Positions 40,452 through 49,512 of a stretch of DNA of 54,676 nucleotides are shown piece by piece. How positions within the stretch are numbered: position 1 is the first letter of the stretch; each line of letters opens with the position of its first letter. The position numbers and the translations under genes were made by a program. Source of the stretch: Rhodocyclus purpureus (GTDB taxonomy: Bacteria; Pseudomonadota; Gammaproteobacteria; Burkholderiales; Rhodocyclaceae); assembly GCF_016653115.1 (NCBI RefSeq), contig NZ_NHRX01000064.1, positions 1 through 54,676 on the forward strand, in the 5' to 3' direction. The notes under the pieces are model-generated. The model was not told where the DNA came from, did no database searches, and was given only the letters and a program-made list of their open reading frames with translations.

Positions 40452-43400
40452 TTACGCTTCGGCCGGTTCTTCGTCGAACCAGCGGTAGAGGGTGGGGAGG
40501 ACGACGAGGGTGAGCAGGGTCGAGGTGATCAGGCCGCCGATGACGACGATCGCCAGCGGGCGCTGCACTTCCGATCCTGGTCCGGTGGCGAAGAGGAAGG
40601 GGATCAGACCGAGCATCGCCACCGTCGCCGTCATCAGCACCGGCCGCAGCCGCAGTTGCGCGCCTTCGATCACTGCCTCGCGGATCGTGCGTCCTTCGCC
40701 GCGCAGGGAGCGGATGCAGGAGATGAGCACGACGCCGTTCAGCACCGCGATCCCCCACAGCGCGATGAAGCCCACCGATGCCGGCACCGACAGGTACTCG
40801 CCGGAGACGAACAGCGCCACCAGCCCGCCGATCGACGCGAAGGGCAGCACGGTGATGATCAAGGTCGCGTAGCGCAGTGAACCGAAGAGCAGGAAGAGCA
40901 GGAAGAAGATCGCGGCGATGGTGATCGGGACGATGATCGACAGGTGCGAGAGCGCGCGTTCCATGTTCTGGAACTGGCCGCCCCATTCGAGGTAGTAGCC
41001 CTCGGGCAGTTCGACCTCGCGCGCGACCTTCTGCTGCAATTCGGCGACGAAGCCGCCCAGGTCGCGGTCCTTCACGTTCACGCCGACGACGATGCGCCGC
41101 TTGGCGGTCTCGCGCGAGATCTGCGCGGGGCCGTCGGCGACCTTGATCTCGGCGATGTCGGTGAGCCGCAACTGCGCGCCGTTCGGCGCCGAGACGAGGA
41201 TGTCGCCGATGCGCTCGACGTTGTTGCGGAAGTTCTCGGGCAGACGGACCACCGCGGCGAAGCGGCGTTCGCCCTCGAACACCTGCGTCGCCACCTTGCC
41301 GCCGATCGCCGTCTCGATCACGTCGTTAACGTCGGCGACGTTGAGGCCGTGGCGCGCGATCGTCTGCCGGTCGATCTCGATCTGCAGGTACTGCTGGCCG
41401 CTGATGCGCTCGACGCGCATGTCCTGCGCGCCCTGCACCGACTGCGCGACGCGCGAGATTTCCTCGGCCTTCTGGCGCAGCGTGTCGAGATCGTAGCCGA
41501 AGATCTTGACGGCGACGTCGGAGCGCACGCCGGTCACCATCTCGTCGACGCGGTCGGAAATCGGCTGTGCCATGACGATCTGCACGCCGGGCAGCGTCTT
41601 CAGCTTCTCGCGCATCGCTTCGGCGATGTTGTCCTGCGTCCAGCCGGAAGGCCACTGGTCGCGCGGCAGGAGGCTGACGATCGGCGTCGATTCGTTGGGG
41701 CCCTGCGGGTCGGCGGGCGACTCGCCGCGGCCGACGCCGGAGATCGCCGACTTGACGCCGGGGACCTCCATCACGCGCTTCATCGCCTCCATTTCCATCG
41801 CGATCGACTCGTCGAGCGAGATGTTCGGGACGCGGTTGATGCCGGGGACGACCGAGCCTTCCTTCATCTCGGGGATGAACGCGGTGCCGAGGAAGGGGAA
41901 CAGCGCCAGTGCACCGACGAAGGCGGCGATCGACAGCGCGACCGTGCGCTTCTCGTTATCGAGCGCGCGGTCGAGCAGATTGCGGAAGAAGGGCTTGACC
42001 TTGGCGATCACCCAGGTGTCGTGCTCGGCGCCGCCCTTGAGGAGGTACGAGGAGAGCACCGGCGTCAGCGTCAGCGACAGGATCAGCGACATGCCGAGCG
42101 CGATGGCGATGGTGTAGGCGAGCGGGGCGAACATCTTGCCTTCCATGCCTTCGAGGGTCATCAGCGGCAGGAAGACGAGGATGATGACGCCGATGCCGAA
42201 GATCACCGGCGTCGCCACCTCGACCACCGAGCGCAGGATGACGCGGATCGGTTTCTCGCCGGTGTCGCGGGCCTGCCCGAGCCGCGCGAAGGCGTTCTCG
42301 ACGACGACCACCGAGCCGTCGACCATCAGGCCGATGGCGATCGCCAGTCCGCCGAGCGACATCAGGTTGGCCGAGAGGCCGTACTTGTTCATCACCAGGA
42401 AGGTGAGCAGCGGGGTGAGCACCAGGGTGGCGACGACGATCAGCGAGGAACGCACGTCGCCGAGGAACAGGAAGAGGACGACGACGACGCCGAGGACGCC
42501 TTCGAGCAGCACCTTGACCACGGTCCACATCGCCGCATCGACCAGCTCCGAGCGGTCATAGTAGGGGACGATCTTGAGCCCGTCGGGCAGCATCCCCTTC
42601 TCGTTGATCTCCTGGACGCGTTCCTGGACGCGCTTGACGATTTCCTTGGCGTTGCCGCCGGCCATCATCATGACGATGCCGCCGACCGACTCGGTCGTCC
42701 CGTTCTTGACCAGCGCGCCCTGGCGCACGTCGTGGCCGAAAGTGACCTCGGCGACGTCGTGCACATGGATCGGGACGCCACCGACCTCCTTCAGGACGAT
42801 CGAGCGGATGTCGTCGAGGCTGCGCACGAGGCCGATGCCGCGGATCAGGTACTGCTCGGCGTAGTGCGGCAGGATGCCGCCGCCGGTGTTGGCGTTGTTG
42901 CGGCCCACCGCCTGATAGACGTCCTGGACGGTCAGCTGGTAGTAGCGCAGCTTGTCGGGATTGACCAGCACCTGGTACTGCTTGACGTAGCCGCCCTGCG
43001 AGTTGATCTCGGCGACGCCGGGGATCGAGCGCAGCAAGGGTCGCACCACCCAGTCCTGCGCGGTGCGCCGCTGGGTCAGTTCCTCGACCGACAGCGTGCG
43101 CTCGCCATCATCGTCGCGGTCGAGCGTGTATTGATAGACCTCGCCGAGGCCGGTCGACACCGGGCCGAGCACCGGTGTGACGCCCTCGGGCATGCGGCTG
43201 CCGACTTCGAGCATGCGCTCCATCACCAGTTGCCGCGCGAAATAGACCTTGGTGTCGTCGGTGAACACCAGGGTGATCAGGGATAGCCCCGGCTTGTTCA
43301 GCGAGCGCATCTCGGTCAGGCCGGGCAGGCCGGTCATCGCGATTTCGAGCGGCACGGTGATGAAGCGTTCGACCTCCTCGGGCGAGCGACCGGGCGACTC

Positions 43401-43553
43401 GGTGGCGATCTGCACCTGGACGTTGGTGACGTCGGGGAAGGCGTCGACCGAGAGCTTGCGCGCGGCGTCGATGCCGAACGCGAGCACGATCACGGCGATG
43501 ACGAGGACGATCAGGCGCTGCTTGAGCGCAGCGCGAATCAGCGATTCGATCAT
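40452..43553 (-). CDS. Heavy-metal RND efflux pump (CzcA/CusA family)
   Basis: Protein of 1033 residues, the usual length. It has the HME-RND N-terminus (MIESLIRAALKQRLIVLVIA), the DAFPDVTNVQVQI porter start, 12 membrane helices and the second porter half. The TM4 proton/metal signature reads AIGLMVDGSVVVVEN. It has neither the DFG of CzcA nor the DAA of CusA, so metal specificity is not decided. The pump moves metal ions out with proton influx in complex with the adaptor and TolC-like partners encoded upstream. The start overlaps the adaptor stop by ATGA. Confidence 0.93.
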   Translation of the reverse strand: MIESLIRAALKQRLIVLVIAVIVLAFGIDAARKLSVDAFPDVTNVQVQIATESPGRSPEEVERFITVPLEIAMTGLPGLTEMRSLNKPGLSLITLVFTDDTKVYFARQLVMERMLEVGSRMPEGVTPVLGPVSTGLGEVYQYTLDRDDDGERTLSVEELTQRRTAQDWVVRPLLRSIPGVAEINSQGGYVKQYQVLVNPDKLRYYQLTVQDVYQAVGRNNANTGGGILPHYAEQYLIRGIGLVRSLDDIRSIVLKEVGGVPIHVHDVAEVTFGHDVRQGALVKNGTTESVGGIVMMMAGGNAKEIVKRVQERVQEINEKGMLPDGLKIVPYYDRSELVDAAMWTVVKVLLEGVLGVVVVLFLFLGDVRSSLIVVATLVLTPLLTFLVMNKYGLSANLMSLGGLAIAIGLMVDGSVVVVENAFARLGQARDTGEKPIRVILRSVVEVATPVIFGIGVIILVFLPLMTLEGMEGKMFAPLAYTIAIALGMSLILSLTLTPVLSSYLLKGGAEHDTWVIAKVKPFFRNLLDRALDNEKRTVALSIAAFVGALALFPFLGTAFIPEMKEGSVVPGINRVPNISLDESIAMEMEAMKRVMEVPGVKSAISGVGRGESPADPQGPNESTPIVSLLPRDQWPSGWTQDNIAEAMREKLKTLPGVQIVMAQPISDRVDEMVTGVRSDVAVKIFGYDLDTLRQKAEEISRVAQSVQGAQDMRVERISGQQYLQIEIDRQTIARHGLNVADVNDVIETAIGGKVATQVFEGERRFAAVVRLPENFRNNVERIGDILVSAPNGAQLRLTDIAEIKVADGPAQISRETAKRRIVVGVNVKDRDLGGFVAELQQKVAREVELPEGYYLEWGGQFQNMERALSHLSIIVPITIAAIFFLLFLLFGSLRYATLIITVLPFASIGGLVALFVSGEYLSVPASVGFIALWGIAVLNGVVLISCIRSLRGEGRTIREAVIEGAQLRLRPVLMTATVAMLGLIPFLFATGPGSEVQRPLAIVVIGGLITSTLLTLVVLPTLYRWFDEEPAEA

Positions 43554-44755
43554 GATCCCTCGAGTTCCTTGCGCTTGCGCTCGTTGTTGAGGTGGAAGGC
43601 GCCGTCGACGACGATGCGCTCACCGGGCTTGACGCCGGAGAGGACCGCACGCCGGCTATCGTTCTCGGGGCCGAGCTGGACGCGGGTGAGGCGGAAGCGG
43701 GCGCCGGGGGAGGGCGCTGCCTGCATCGTGTTCACCGCTTCCTCGCTGCTCGTCGCGGTGGCTTCCGGCTGAGCGAGGGCGACGAAGACGTGGTCGGCGT
43801 CCTTCTCGCGCACCACCGCTGAGGCCGGGATCACCGGCCGCTCGACCGGCTTGTCGGCGATCAGCATGGTCGCCAGCATCGACGGCTTCAGGCGGCCGTC
43901 GCGGTTGTCGATTTCGCTGCGCACGAGGACCGTGCGCGTGTCGGGGTCGACTGTCTGGCCGACGTAGATCAGCTTGCCGAGGACATGCTCGTGGTCGAGC
44001 GCCGGCACCTCGATGGTCACGGTCTGACCCTGCCTGACCTTGGTCGCCTGCTCCTCGGGCACCTGCGCGACGGCCCACAGGCGCGACAGGTCGGCGACCG
44101 AGAACAGCGGGTCGGTCGGTTCGACCACCTGGCCCTTCGCCACCTGCCGGTCGACGACGACGCCGGAGATCGACGCGACCACGGTGCTCATCGAATTGAT
44201 CGCGCCTTCCGTGTCGAGGCGGCTGAGCGCGGCGGCCGACAGACCGAGCACGCGCAACTGGTCGCTGGCGGCGCGGCGCTCGGCGGCGGCGACCGCCTGT
44301 TCGCTCTCGCGCCGCTGCAACTCGGCGGCGCCGATGACGTCGCCCTTGTACAGCGTCTGCGCGCGTTCGGCGGCGCGGGTCGCCAGTTCGGCCTGCGACT
44401 TGGCCTTCAGATAGGCGAGTTCGGCGGCGCCGAGCTCGGTGCTGTTGAGCACTGCCAGCGCTTCGCCGGCGCGCACCGACTTGCCCGGTGCGGCGAGCAC
44501 CTCGGTGACGCGGCCGGTGACGCTGGCGCCGATGCGCGCGAAGCGCTGCTCGTCGAAGTCGATCTTGCCGGCGACGCGCACCGTGTCGGCGATCGGCGCC
44601 GTCTTCACCGCCTCGATCTTCAGTTGCGGCATCAGCGTCGGCGGTGCCGTCACCAGCATCGGGTCGGCGGGCGGAACGGCGACCGCCTTCGGTTCTTCCT
44701 TGTCGCAGGCGGCGATGAGGACGAGCGAGCAGAGCAGGATGGGGAGCTTTTTCAT
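43550..44755 (-). CDS. RND periplasmic adaptor lipoprotein (CzcB/CusB family)
   Basis: Protein of 401 residues from MKKLPILLCSLVLIAACDKEE; a GTG one codon upstream is the alternative. The lipobox LIAAC indicates inner-membrane anchoring by lipid. The barrel-sandwich, lipoyl-like halves are visible (ARIGASVTGRVTEVLAAPGK; GVVVDRQVAKGQVVEPTDPL), with a helical hairpin between (LAYLKAKSQAELATRAAERA). No His-rich CzcB metal-binding N-terminus is present. It bridges the RND pump and the outer-membrane channel. Coupled to the upstream gene by TGATG and to the pump gene by ATGA. Confidence 0.92.
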   Translation of the reverse strand: MKKLPILLCSLVLIAACDKEEPKAVAVPPADPMLVTAPPTLMPQLKIEAVKTAPIADTVRVAGKIDFDEQRFARIGASVTGRVTEVLAAPGKSVRAGEALAVLNSTELGAAELAYLKAKSQAELATRAAERAQTLYKGDVIGAAELQRRESEQAVAAAERRAASDQLRVLGLSAAALSRLDTEGAINSMSTVVASISGVVVDRQVAKGQVVEPTDPLFSVADLSRLWAVAQVPEEQATKVRQGQTVTIEVPALDHEHVLGKLIYVGQTVDPDTRTVLVRSEIDNRDGRLKPSMLATMLIADKPVERPVIPASAVVREKDADHVFVALAQPEATATSSEEAVNTMQAAPSPGARFRLTRVQLGPENDSRRAVLSGVKPGERIVVDGAFHLNNERKRKELEGS

Positions 44756-46086
44756 CACCGGGGAATCTCCGGGAGTTGTTCGTTGGCAGGCGCTGCGACT
44801 GCGGCGCGGTTGGCACGCAGGCGTTCGATTTCGATGACCGCCGCGGCGAGTTCATAGCGCGCGGCGATGCGTTCGTTGCGCACCGCGCGGTATACGCGCT
44901 GGGCGTCGAGGTATTCGAGGATGCCGCGTTCACCGGCGCGGTAGGCGGCTTCGGCGATGCGCTGCGCTGCTTCGGCCTGGCGGATGATGCCGGCTTCGAG
45001 CGCGCCGAGCTGCGCCTTGGCGATCTCGTACTGGCGATACGCGGTTTCGACCGACTGCGCGAGCGTGAATTCCTGGGCCGCGAGCTGGTTGCGCGCGCGC
45101 GCGAGCTGGGCCGCGGCTTCGCCGACCGGACCGCTGCGCTGGTCCCAGAGCGGGATGCTCATGACCACGCCGACGCGCGACGAGCGCAGCTCGGGGTCCT
45201 GTTCCTCGCTCGCACGCACGGCCAGCGTCGGCAGGCGCAGGCTGCGTTCGAGCGAGAGCTGGCGTTCGGCGCGCTGCACCTCGGCACGCGCGCGCGCGAT
45301 TTCCGGGTTGCGCGCGAAGACTTCGGCGCGCAGCTGATCGAGCTCGGGCAGCGGGGTCGCCAGCACCCGCTCGACATCGCCGCGCAGCCTGAAGCTCGGC
45401 GGCAGCGTGTCGCCGACCGACTGCCTGAGCAGGGCGCGCGCCTGCTGCGCACGCAACTCGGCGCTGGCCGCGGTCTTGCGCGCGGTGAGCAGTTCGGTGT
45501 CGGCCTTGATCAACTCGTAGCGCGGCGCTTCGCCGGTGCTCACGCGCAATTCGATGCGGCTGCGGATCTGTTCCGAGAGCGACGCGTCCTCGTTGGCGGC
45601 CCGGATCTCGGCGTCGCGGCGCAGCACGTCGTAGAAACCGCGTTTGACGCGCGCTGCGGTGTCGGCCTCGAAACTGGCGAGTCCCGCCCCGGCGGCCGCC
45701 GCGTACGCGCTCGCCGCCTCCTGGCGCAGCCCGAGCTGGCCGGGCAGCGGCAGCGGCTGGGTGATGGTCACCGTGCGCAGGTCGCCGGGAACCCCGCTCG
45801 CCTGGCGCAGCCGCGACTTGCCAGACAGGTATTCGACTTCGGGGTTGGGGAAGGCGCCGGCGGTGCGAATTGCGGATTGCGCCGCGGCGACTTGGTCGCG
45901 CGCGGCGAGCACCTCGCGGTTGCCCTCGCTGGCCATCTGCAGCAGTTCGTCGAGCGTGAACTCGTTCTCGGCGGCAAAGGCCGGCGGCACGAGCAGGACG
46001 CCGAGCGTTGCCAGAAGCAGCGCACCGCGTGCCAGGTGCCGTTGGCCTCCAGGCCGGGCGTTGCCCGGGTGTGACGACGAGGGCAT
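44755..46086 (-). CDS. TolC-family outer-membrane efflux channel (CzcC-like)
   Basis: Protein of 443 residues from MPSSSHPGNARPGG, with AGGAAGGAAG upstream. The signal peptide is long (ARGALLLATLGVLLVPPAFAAE). The mature protein shows two outer-membrane efflux repeats (LDELLQMASEGNREVLAARD; RNPEIARARAEVQRAERQL), the strand pattern AGAFPNPEVEYLSGKSR, and RAGERGILEYLDAQRVYR near the end. It is the first gene of the metal RND operon and lies 28 bases after htpX on the same strand. Confidence 0.9.
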   Translation of the reverse strand: MPSSSHPGNARPGGQRHLARGALLLATLGVLLVPPAFAAENEFTLDELLQMASEGNREVLAARDQVAAAQSAIRTAGAFPNPEVEYLSGKSRLRQASGVPGDLRTVTITQPLPLPGQLGLRQEAASAYAAAAGAGLASFEADTAARVKRGFYDVLRRDAEIRAANEDASLSEQIRSRIELRVSTGEAPRYELIKADTELLTARKTAASAELRAQQARALLRQSVGDTLPPSFRLRGDVERVLATPLPELDQLRAEVFARNPEIARARAEVQRAERQLSLERSLRLPTLAVRASEEQDPELRSSRVGVVMSIPLWDQRSGPVGEAAAQLARARNQLAAQEFTLAQSVETAYRQYEIAKAQLGALEAGIIRQAEAAQRIAEAAYRAGERGILEYLDAQRVYRAVRNERIAARYELAAAVIEIERLRANRAAVAAPANEQLPEIPR

Positions 46087-46114
46087 GGTGCTTCCTTCCT
46101 TTCGGTTACCGGGC

Positions 46115-46993
46115 TCAGCCACGCGCTGCCTGCAGTGCGGCGATGCGGTCTTCGAGCGAGGGGTGCGACATGAACAGCGCAGCGAAACCGCCGCCGTTCT
46201 TGCCCGATATGCCGAAGGCGGCCATCTGCTCGGGCAGCGGCGCGGGTTCGGCACCGCCCAGGCGGCGCAGCGCGTTGACCATTTTCTCACGTCCGGCGAG
46301 CGCAGCGGCACCCGCGTCGGCGCGGAACTCGCGCTGGCGGCTGACCCACTGGACGATGATCATGGCCAGCACGCCGAGGACCAGTTCGGCGGCGATGCTG
46401 GCGACCCAGTAGCCCACACCCTGGCCTTCCTCGTTCTTGAGGATGACACGGTCGACGAAGTAGCCGAAGATGCGCGCGAAGAAGAAGACGAAGGTGTTGA
46501 CGACGCCCTGCACCAGCGCCAGCGTCACCATGTCGCCGTTGGCGACGTGGCTCACCTCGTGCGCGAGCACCGCCTCGACCTCGTCGCGCGTCATGCTGCG
46601 CAGGAGGCCGGTGCTGACCGCGACCAGCGCCGAGTCGCGGCTCATGCCGGTGGCGAAGGCGTTCGGTTCGGGCGCGTCGTAGATCGCGACTTCCGGCATG
46701 CCGATGCCGGCGGCGTCAGCCTGGCGGCGGACCGTGTCGACCAGCCAGCGCTCGGCCTCCGAGCGCGGCGTCTCGATCACCTCGGCGCCGGTCATGCGCT
46801 TGGCCGACCACTTGGAGATGGCGAGCGAGATGAACGAGCCGCCGAAGCCCATCACGAAGGCGAATACGAGCAGCGACGAGAGGTCGAGTCCGTTGGCGGT
46901 GAGATAGCTGTCGACGCCGAGCAGGCGCAGCGAGATGCTGAGGACGGCGACGATCGCGAAGTTGGTGAGCAGGAAGAGGAAGATCCGTTTCAT
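46115..46993 (-). CDS. htpX: Membrane zinc metalloprotease HtpX
   Basis: Protein of 292 residues, as in E. coli HtpX (293). There are two N-terminal helices ([38 protein letters not shown]), [20 protein letters not shown], and the zinc motif HEVSH (H145, E146, H149). Two more helices follow, with the third-ligand region [14 protein letters not shown]. It degrades misfolded inner-membrane proteins together with FtsH. It is upstream of the metal RND operon in the same orientation; whether it is cotranscribed is unclear. Its promoter lies in the 157-base AT-rich gap before nhaR. Confidence 0.96.
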   Translation of the reverse strand: MKRIFLFLLTNFAIVAVLSISLRLLGVDSYLTANGLDLSSLLVFAFVMGFGGSFISLAISKWSAKRMTGAEVIETPRSEAERWLVDTVRRQADAAGIGMPEVAIYDAPEPNAFATGMSRDSALVAVSTGLLRSMTRDEVEAVLAHEVSHVANGDMVTLALVQGVVNTFVFFFARIFGYFVDRVILKNEEGQGVGYWVASIAAELVLGVLAMIIVQWVSRQREFRADAGAAALAGREKMVNALRRLGGAEPAPLPEQMAAFGISGKNGGGFAALFMSHPSLEDRIAALQAARG

Positions 46994-47068
46994 GGTCCGG
47001 CTCCTGTGGATGAAGTGAGTGACGACAGCGATGATAAAGGATTGCGTCTGTTAAAATAAAATCGAATG

Positions 47069-47089
47069 TATGGAATTGTTTCATCCATA
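47069..47089. promoter_or_regulatory. Inverted repeat in the htpX-nhaR divergent region
   Basis: TATGGA-N9-TCCATA (47069-47074 and 47084-47089) is a perfect inverted repeat with a T-N-A-rich spacer, placed 62-82 bases upstream of the LysR-type gene. It fits the size of a LysR operator. The surrounding 46994-47150 is the most AT-rich part of this neighbourhood and must hold both promoters. Confidence 0.5.
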
Positions 47090-47150
47090 AATACGAATAA
47101 TTGCCTGGTCCTGAAAAGCCCTTGCGCGCCGTCCGCTTGGGGGAGAGACG

Positions 47151-48056
47151 ATGAACTTCAAGCACTTGCACTACTTCTGGGCGGTTGCCAAGTGGGGCGG
47201 CATTGCGCGCGCTGCCGAACGCCTGCACCTGACGCCGCAGACCCTGTCGACCCAGCTGCGCCAGTTCGAGGAACGCTGCGGCGTCAAGCTGTTCCGTCCG
47301 GCGGGCAAGGGGATCGAGCTGACCGAGGCCGGCCGCATGGCCTTCTCCTACGCCGACGAGATGTTCTCGATCGCGGGCGAACTGGCCGATGCGCTGCACA
47401 ACCTGCCCGCCGGACGGCCGCGCAATTTCCGCGTTGGCGTCTCCGACGCGCTGCCGAAGAGCCTCGCCTACCGCATGCTGGCACCGGCTTTGACCATCGC
47501 CGATCCGCTGCGTTTCGTCTGCCGCGAGGGCAAGCTCGAGCACCTGCTCGCCGAGCTTGCCTTGCACCGGCTCGACCTCGTCCTCGCCGACCGTCCCTTG
47601 CCCTCAGGGATCAACGTGCGCGGCTACAACCACCGGCTCGGCGAGAGCGCTACCGGCTTCTTCGCGGCGCCGCGGTTGGCCCGCCAGCTGGCCGGCGAGT
47701 TTCCGACTTCGCTGCACGGCCAGCCGCTGCTTCTGCCCGGTGACGACTCGGCCCTGCGCCAGCGCCTGCTCGCCTGGTTCGAGCGCGAGCGGATCGTCCC
47801 GCACGTCGTCGGAGAGTTCGACGACAGCGCGCTGATGAAGGCCTTCGGGCGCGCCGGTGCCGGCGTCTTCCCGGTGGCGCTGGCGGTGCGCGACGAGGTT
47901 GCCGCCAACTACGGCGTCGAACTCGTCGGCCGCACCGACGCCGTGCGCGAGGCCTACTTCGCGATCTCGGTCGAGCGTCGCGTCACGCACCCGGCGGTAC
48001 GCGCGGTGATCGACGGCGCTTGCGCGCGTCTCGACCGGCCGGTGGCGAAATCCTGA
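47151..48056 (+). CDS. nhaR: NhaR-like LysR-family transcriptional regulator
   Basis: Protein of 301 residues with GGGGGAGAG before the start. The N-terminal winged helix (MNFKHLHYFWAVAKWGGIAR; AAERLHLTPQTLSTQLRQFE) is characteristic of NhaR among LysR proteins. It is followed by ERCGVKLFRPAGKGIELTEAG and the substrate-binding domain. In enterobacteria NhaR activates the Na+/H+ antiporter gene nhaA in response to sodium. No antiporter gene is in this window. The divergent neighbour is htpX; the target here may be itself, htpX or a distant gene. Confidence 0.85.
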   Translation: MNFKHLHYFWAVAKWGGIARAAERLHLTPQTLSTQLRQFEERCGVKLFRPAGKGIELTEAGRMAFSYADEMFSIAGELADALHNLPAGRPRNFRVGVSDALPKSLAYRMLAPALTIADPLRFVCREGKLEHLLAELALHRLDLVLADRPLPSGINVRGYNHRLGESATGFFAAPRLARQLAGEFPTSLHGQPLLLPGDDSALRQRLLAWFERERIVPHVVGEFDDSALMKAFGRAGAGVFPVALAVRDEVAANYGVELVGRTDAVREAYFAISVERRVTHPAVRAVIDGACARLDRPVAKS

Positions 48057-48077
48057 GCATGCTCCGATCGCCGGCGC

Positions 48078-48257
48078 TCACTTGGTGAGGATCAGCTTGC
48101 CCTGGCGCGTCTGGCGCAGGCGATATTCGGCACCCAGGTGGTGGATGACGATTTCGTCGCTGCCGGCGAGCAGGGTGCGGCTGTCGATCGCCTTGCGCGC
48201 AGGCGTGGGGCTCGCCGCGACGGGCGGCGGCAGGGTCGGTGCAGGAACTGTGCTCAT
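48078..48257 (-). CDS. hemP: Hemin uptake protein HemP
   Basis: Protein of 59 residues. After a Pro/Ala-rich N-terminus it has the HemP pattern: IDSRTLLAGSDEIVIHHLG, then EYRLRQTRQGKLILTK at the C-terminus. HemP proteins are small Fur-controlled factors linked to haem and iron uptake; in some betaproteobacteria they regulate the haem receptor gene. It lies 27 bases after exbD at the end of tonB-exbB-exbD and converges on nhaR. Confidence 0.88.
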   Translation of the reverse strand: MSTVPAPTLPPPVAASPTPARKAIDSRTLLAGSDEIVIHHLGAEYRLRQTRQGKLILTK

Positions 48258-48284
48258 GGTCGGGGGATTTCGGCGTCGTGAGAG

Positions 48285-48707
48285 TCAGGGGCGGCTGCCC
48301 GGGTCGGTGATGAAGCCGATGCGCGTCAGCCCCTGCCGGGAAGCCTCGGACATCACCTGCGCGACCTTCTCGTACGGCGTGCTGCGGTCGGCGCGGATGT
48401 GCAGTTCGGGCACGGGGCTCAGCGTGGCGGCTTGCGCCAGGCGCGCCGTGAAGGCGGTCGGTTCGAGCTTCTCGCCGTTCCAGAGCAGCTGTCCCTGCGC
48501 GTCGATCGCCAGTTGCACGTTTTCGGCGCGCGTTTCGTTCACGGTCGAGGCGGCGCGCGGCAGCTCGACCTTGACCGCGTGCGTGAGCAGCGGTGCGGCG
48601 ACGATGAAGATGATCAGCAGCACCAGCATCACGTCGATCAGCGGCACCATGTTGATTTCGGCGAGCGGCGCGTTGTCGTCGCCGCCGTCCAGGCTGGCAA
48701 AGGCCAT
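48285..48707 (-). CDS. exbD: ExbD biopolymer transport protein
   Basis: Protein of 140 residues from MAFASLDGGDDNAPLAEINM, with AGGAG upstream. The single membrane helix VPLIDVMLVLLIIFIVAAPL contains the essential Asp (PLIDVML). The periplasmic domain follows, including NVQLAIDAQGQLLWNG and the end TRIGFITDPGSRP. With ExbB it forms the proton-driven motor for TonB. Separated from exbB by 9 bases. Confidence 0.95.
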   Translation of the reverse strand: MAFASLDGGDDNAPLAEINMVPLIDVMLVLLIIFIVAAPLLTHAVKVELPRAASTVNETRAENVQLAIDAQGQLLWNGEKLEPTAFTARLAQAATLSPVPELHIRADRSTPYEKVAQVMSEASRQGLTRIGFITDPGSRP

Positions 48708-48716
48708 CGTCGTCTC

Positions 48717-49511
48717 CTAGCGCAGTGCAAGGCCGGGGTGGCCGGGCGCGCGACCGGCGTCGCCGCGCGTCATGGCGATCACCTTCTCGCTGGTGGCGCG
48801 CGCGTCGGTGAGCATCGGCGAGGTCTTGACGCCGGTGGCGAGGAAGGCGAACACGTCGTAGGCAAAGGCGTTCAGCTGCGCCAGCGTGTTGCGGTTGGCG
48901 CGGGCGAAGGCGTTGTAGGCGATGGCGGCCGGGATCGCCGTCGCCAGGCCGATGCCGGTCATGATCAGCGCCTCGCCGACCGGGCCGGCGACCTTGTCGA
49001 GCGTCCCCTGTCCGGAAATGCCGATCGCGACCAGCGCGTGGTAGATGCCCCAGACGGTGCCGAACAGGCCGACGAAGGGCGCGCTGGAAGCGACGGTGGC
49101 GAGGAAGGTCTGGCCGAATTCGAGGCGGCTGCGGTCCTCGTCGATGGCGCGCTTGAGTGCCCGCGTCAGCAGGTCGTCGGGGGCGCCGGCCTCGATCAGG
49201 CTCGCCGCTTCGCCGCCGACGTGCCGCCGCTTGTACTGCTCGATGGCGGTGAAGCCGTGGTGCACCAGGTGCGAGAACGGCTCGGTCGTGCCCTGCTCGC
49301 GGATGCGCGAGGCGACGGCCTCGAGGTTGGGCGCGTCCCAGAACGCCGCGATGAAGGAAGCGCTGGCGCGCTGCATGCGCAGGACACGAATTCCCTTGCT
49401 CACGATCAGGTACCAGGTGCCGACCGAAGCGATCAGCAGCAGGACGAGGACGCCCCAGGCGACGCCGTCGGCATTGTTGAAGAAGTGGGCCAGGCCCAGC
49501 GGATTTTCCAT
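48717..49511 (-). CDS. exbB: ExbB/MotA-TolQ-type proton channel protein
   Basis: Protein of 264 residues. Three membrane helices are seen: GVAWGVLVLLLIASVGTWYL near the N-terminus, and the MotA/TolQ/ExbB pair at APFVGLFGTVWGIYHALVAI and GEALIMTGIGLATAIPAAIA. It is the scaffold of the TonB energising complex. Its start is one base after the tonB stop. Confidence 0.95.
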   Translation of the reverse strand: MENPLGLAHFFNNADGVAWGVLVLLLIASVGTWYLIVSKGIRVLRMQRASASFIAAFWDAPNLEAVASRIREQGTTEPFSHLVHHGFTAIEQYKRRHVGGEAASLIEAGAPDDLLTRALKRAIDEDRSRLEFGQTFLATVASSAPFVGLFGTVWGIYHALVAIGISGQGTLDKVAGPVGEALIMTGIGLATAIPAAIAYNAFARANRNTLAQLNAFAYDVFAFLATGVKTSPMLTDARATSEKVIAMTRGDAGRAPGHPGLALR

Positions 49512-49512
49512 G

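Noticed and set aside
40944-43286. 780-codon open frame on the plus strand opposite the RND pump gene
   Set aside because: It is a shadow of a high-GC gene: Asp/His/Arg-rich composition, no motif, and it mirrors the pump frame.
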